From Streptomyces sp. NBRC 109706 (GTDB lineage Bacteria > Actinomycetota > Actinomycetes > Streptomycetales > Streptomycetaceae), in contig NZ_BBOM01000006.1 of NCBI RefSeq assembly GCF_000974485.1, forward strand, positions 1-64,000: 64,000 nucleotides of DNA, given 5' to 3'. The notes below the pieces were generated by a model, which saw only the letters and a program-made list of their open reading frames with translations, was not told where the DNA came from and did no database searches. Position numbers and translations under genes: made by a program. Numbering within the stretch: position 1 is the stretch's first letter; every line of letters begins with the position of its first letter. This document shows, in pieces, positions 63,379-64,000 of the stretch.

Positions 63379-64000
63379 GCGCGCAGCCTAACCGCCACCC
63401 CCTCCCCCACCCCTCCCCCGTCCACCCACCGACCACCCCACCCCGGCCCCGCCCCGACCCCGACACCGGCCCGACCCGACCGCCGCGCAGCGGCGGGGCG
63501 GCGCAGCGGCGGAGGCGGCGGGACGGCGGGGCGGCGGGCACCGCCCCGCCAGGGCGGCGGGACGGCGGGGCGGCCGGGCGGATCTGTCGACGCCGGCCCG
63601 GCGTCAGAGAAACGCCACCGCGCAGCGGCGGGACAGCGGGCAGCGGCATGGCAGCGGGACGGCGGGGTGCGTTTGCAACCGCCCGCCCGGCGTGAGGACG
63701 GCGCCACCGCGCAGCGGCGGAGCCGCAGGGCCGCAGGGCCGCAGGGCCGCAGGGCCGCAGGGCCGCAGGGCCGCAGGGCCGCAGGGCCGCAGGGCCGCAG
63801 GGCCGCAGGCGAGTTTGCCATCGCCCGTCCGGCGCGAGGGCAGCGCCGCGCAGCGGCAAGCCCGCAAGGCGCCCACCCGGCGCGAGGGCCCCGCCCGACC
63901 GCCGCGGAGCGGGCACCGCTGCGCGGCGGCGGGGCGCAGCGGTGCGTGCCGGGCCGGGGGTGGTCGGTGGGTGGGCGGCAGGGCGAGTTTGCCGGCGCCC
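63379..64000. repeat. Degenerate GC-rich repeat region upstream of purD
   Basis: No gene is supported in these 622 bases. Variants of a unit reading CGCGCAGCGGC(G)GG(A)C recur at about 63484, 63619, 63712, 63848 and 63910. Several follow a GTTTGC(C/A)-CGCCCG-CCGGCG block (63669, 63815, 63989). The purD promoter must lie in it or very close to its start, but none was assigned. The exact 8-mer array is listed separately. Confidence 0.65.
63722..63809. repeat. Perfect microsatellite, 11 copies of GCCGCAGG
   Basis: Eleven exact, uninterrupted copies of GCCGCAGG span 63722-63809, about 340 bp upstream of purD. Perfect identity suggests recent expansion by slippage and makes length variation between close strains likely. 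Confidence 0.95.

Noticed and set aside
63722..63809. CRISPR-like array
   Set aside because: The copies are contiguous 8-mers without spacers, so it is a microsatellite. No Cas genes are present.

Overview
The window is a GC-rich actinobacterial chromosome segment, almost certainly from Streptomyces or a close relative. Evidence for this is the codon pattern, the developmental genes (a BldC-like regulator, an AtrA-like TetR regulator, an Lsr2 paralogue, a sporulation-type helix-turn-helix/TPR regulator), the dispersed purine genes and valine dehydrogenase. From memory, the gene order matches the conserved core region of S. coelicolor that runs from purD through purC, purSQL, purFM, vdh, bldC, hrpA, trmB and atrA to an rrn operon. 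That synteny was recalled, not computed.

Layout. At 1-640 lie the 5' end of a 16S rRNA gene (minus strand) and its leader and promoter. 0.6-13.6 kb holds a PAS-PP2C-HATPase phosphatase, a type II NADH dehydrogenase divergent from an atrA-like gene, a giant ECF sigma/anti-sigma/NPCBM fusion, an asparagine-synthase-like enzyme, an NsdA-like regulator and a beta-propeller protein. 13.7-19.8 kb holds trmB, a PrsW-type protease, a SigE-type sigma factor with its coupled membrane protein and a paralogous lipoprotein, a GT29 sialyltransferase-like protein and an aldo/keto reductase. 19.9-27.2 kb holds a c-di-AMP riboswitch-controlled M23 peptidase, then the most interesting locus: an operon of a small EACC1-like protein, a membrane caspase carrying a solute-binding-like region and a vWA domain, and a solute-binding lipoprotein, with a membrane PP2C phosphatase upstream. 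28-34.7 kb holds another aldo/keto reductase, tRNA-Lys, a sugar-nucleotide epimerase-like SDR divergent from an XRE regulator, a small MITE-like element, a DEAD-box helicase, a small zincin and three tRNAs. 34.9-42.8 kb is hrpA between two identical tRNA-Asp genes, bldC, vdh and a DUF3073 gene. 43-53.5 kb contains purM-purF, purL-purQ-purS and an Lsr2 paralogue with small genes between them. 53.5-63.4 kb has two tRNA-Gly genes (one with odd D and T loops), an ABC exporter with a two-component system, purC, a dimethylformamidase-like protein, a membrane protein and purD.

How it works together. The purine genes (purD, purC, purS-Q-L, purF, purM) cover most of the route from PRPP to AICAR-level intermediates, but sit in four separate units. 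The rest is dominated by signalling: two SpoIIE-like phosphatases, two ECF sigma factors, a two-component system, the c-di-AMP riboswitch and the caspase operon all link envelope or extracellular events to gene expression or cell fate.

Unusual texture. Four intergenic regions (7153-7925, 27223-28139, 48293-49069, 63379-64000) are far longer than is normal here and are made of degenerate, locally amplified GC-rich repeats. Several conserved proteins (NDH-2, AtrA-like, the ECF fusion) carry low-complexity insertions of similar character. This looks like a lineage with active GC-rich repeat expansion.
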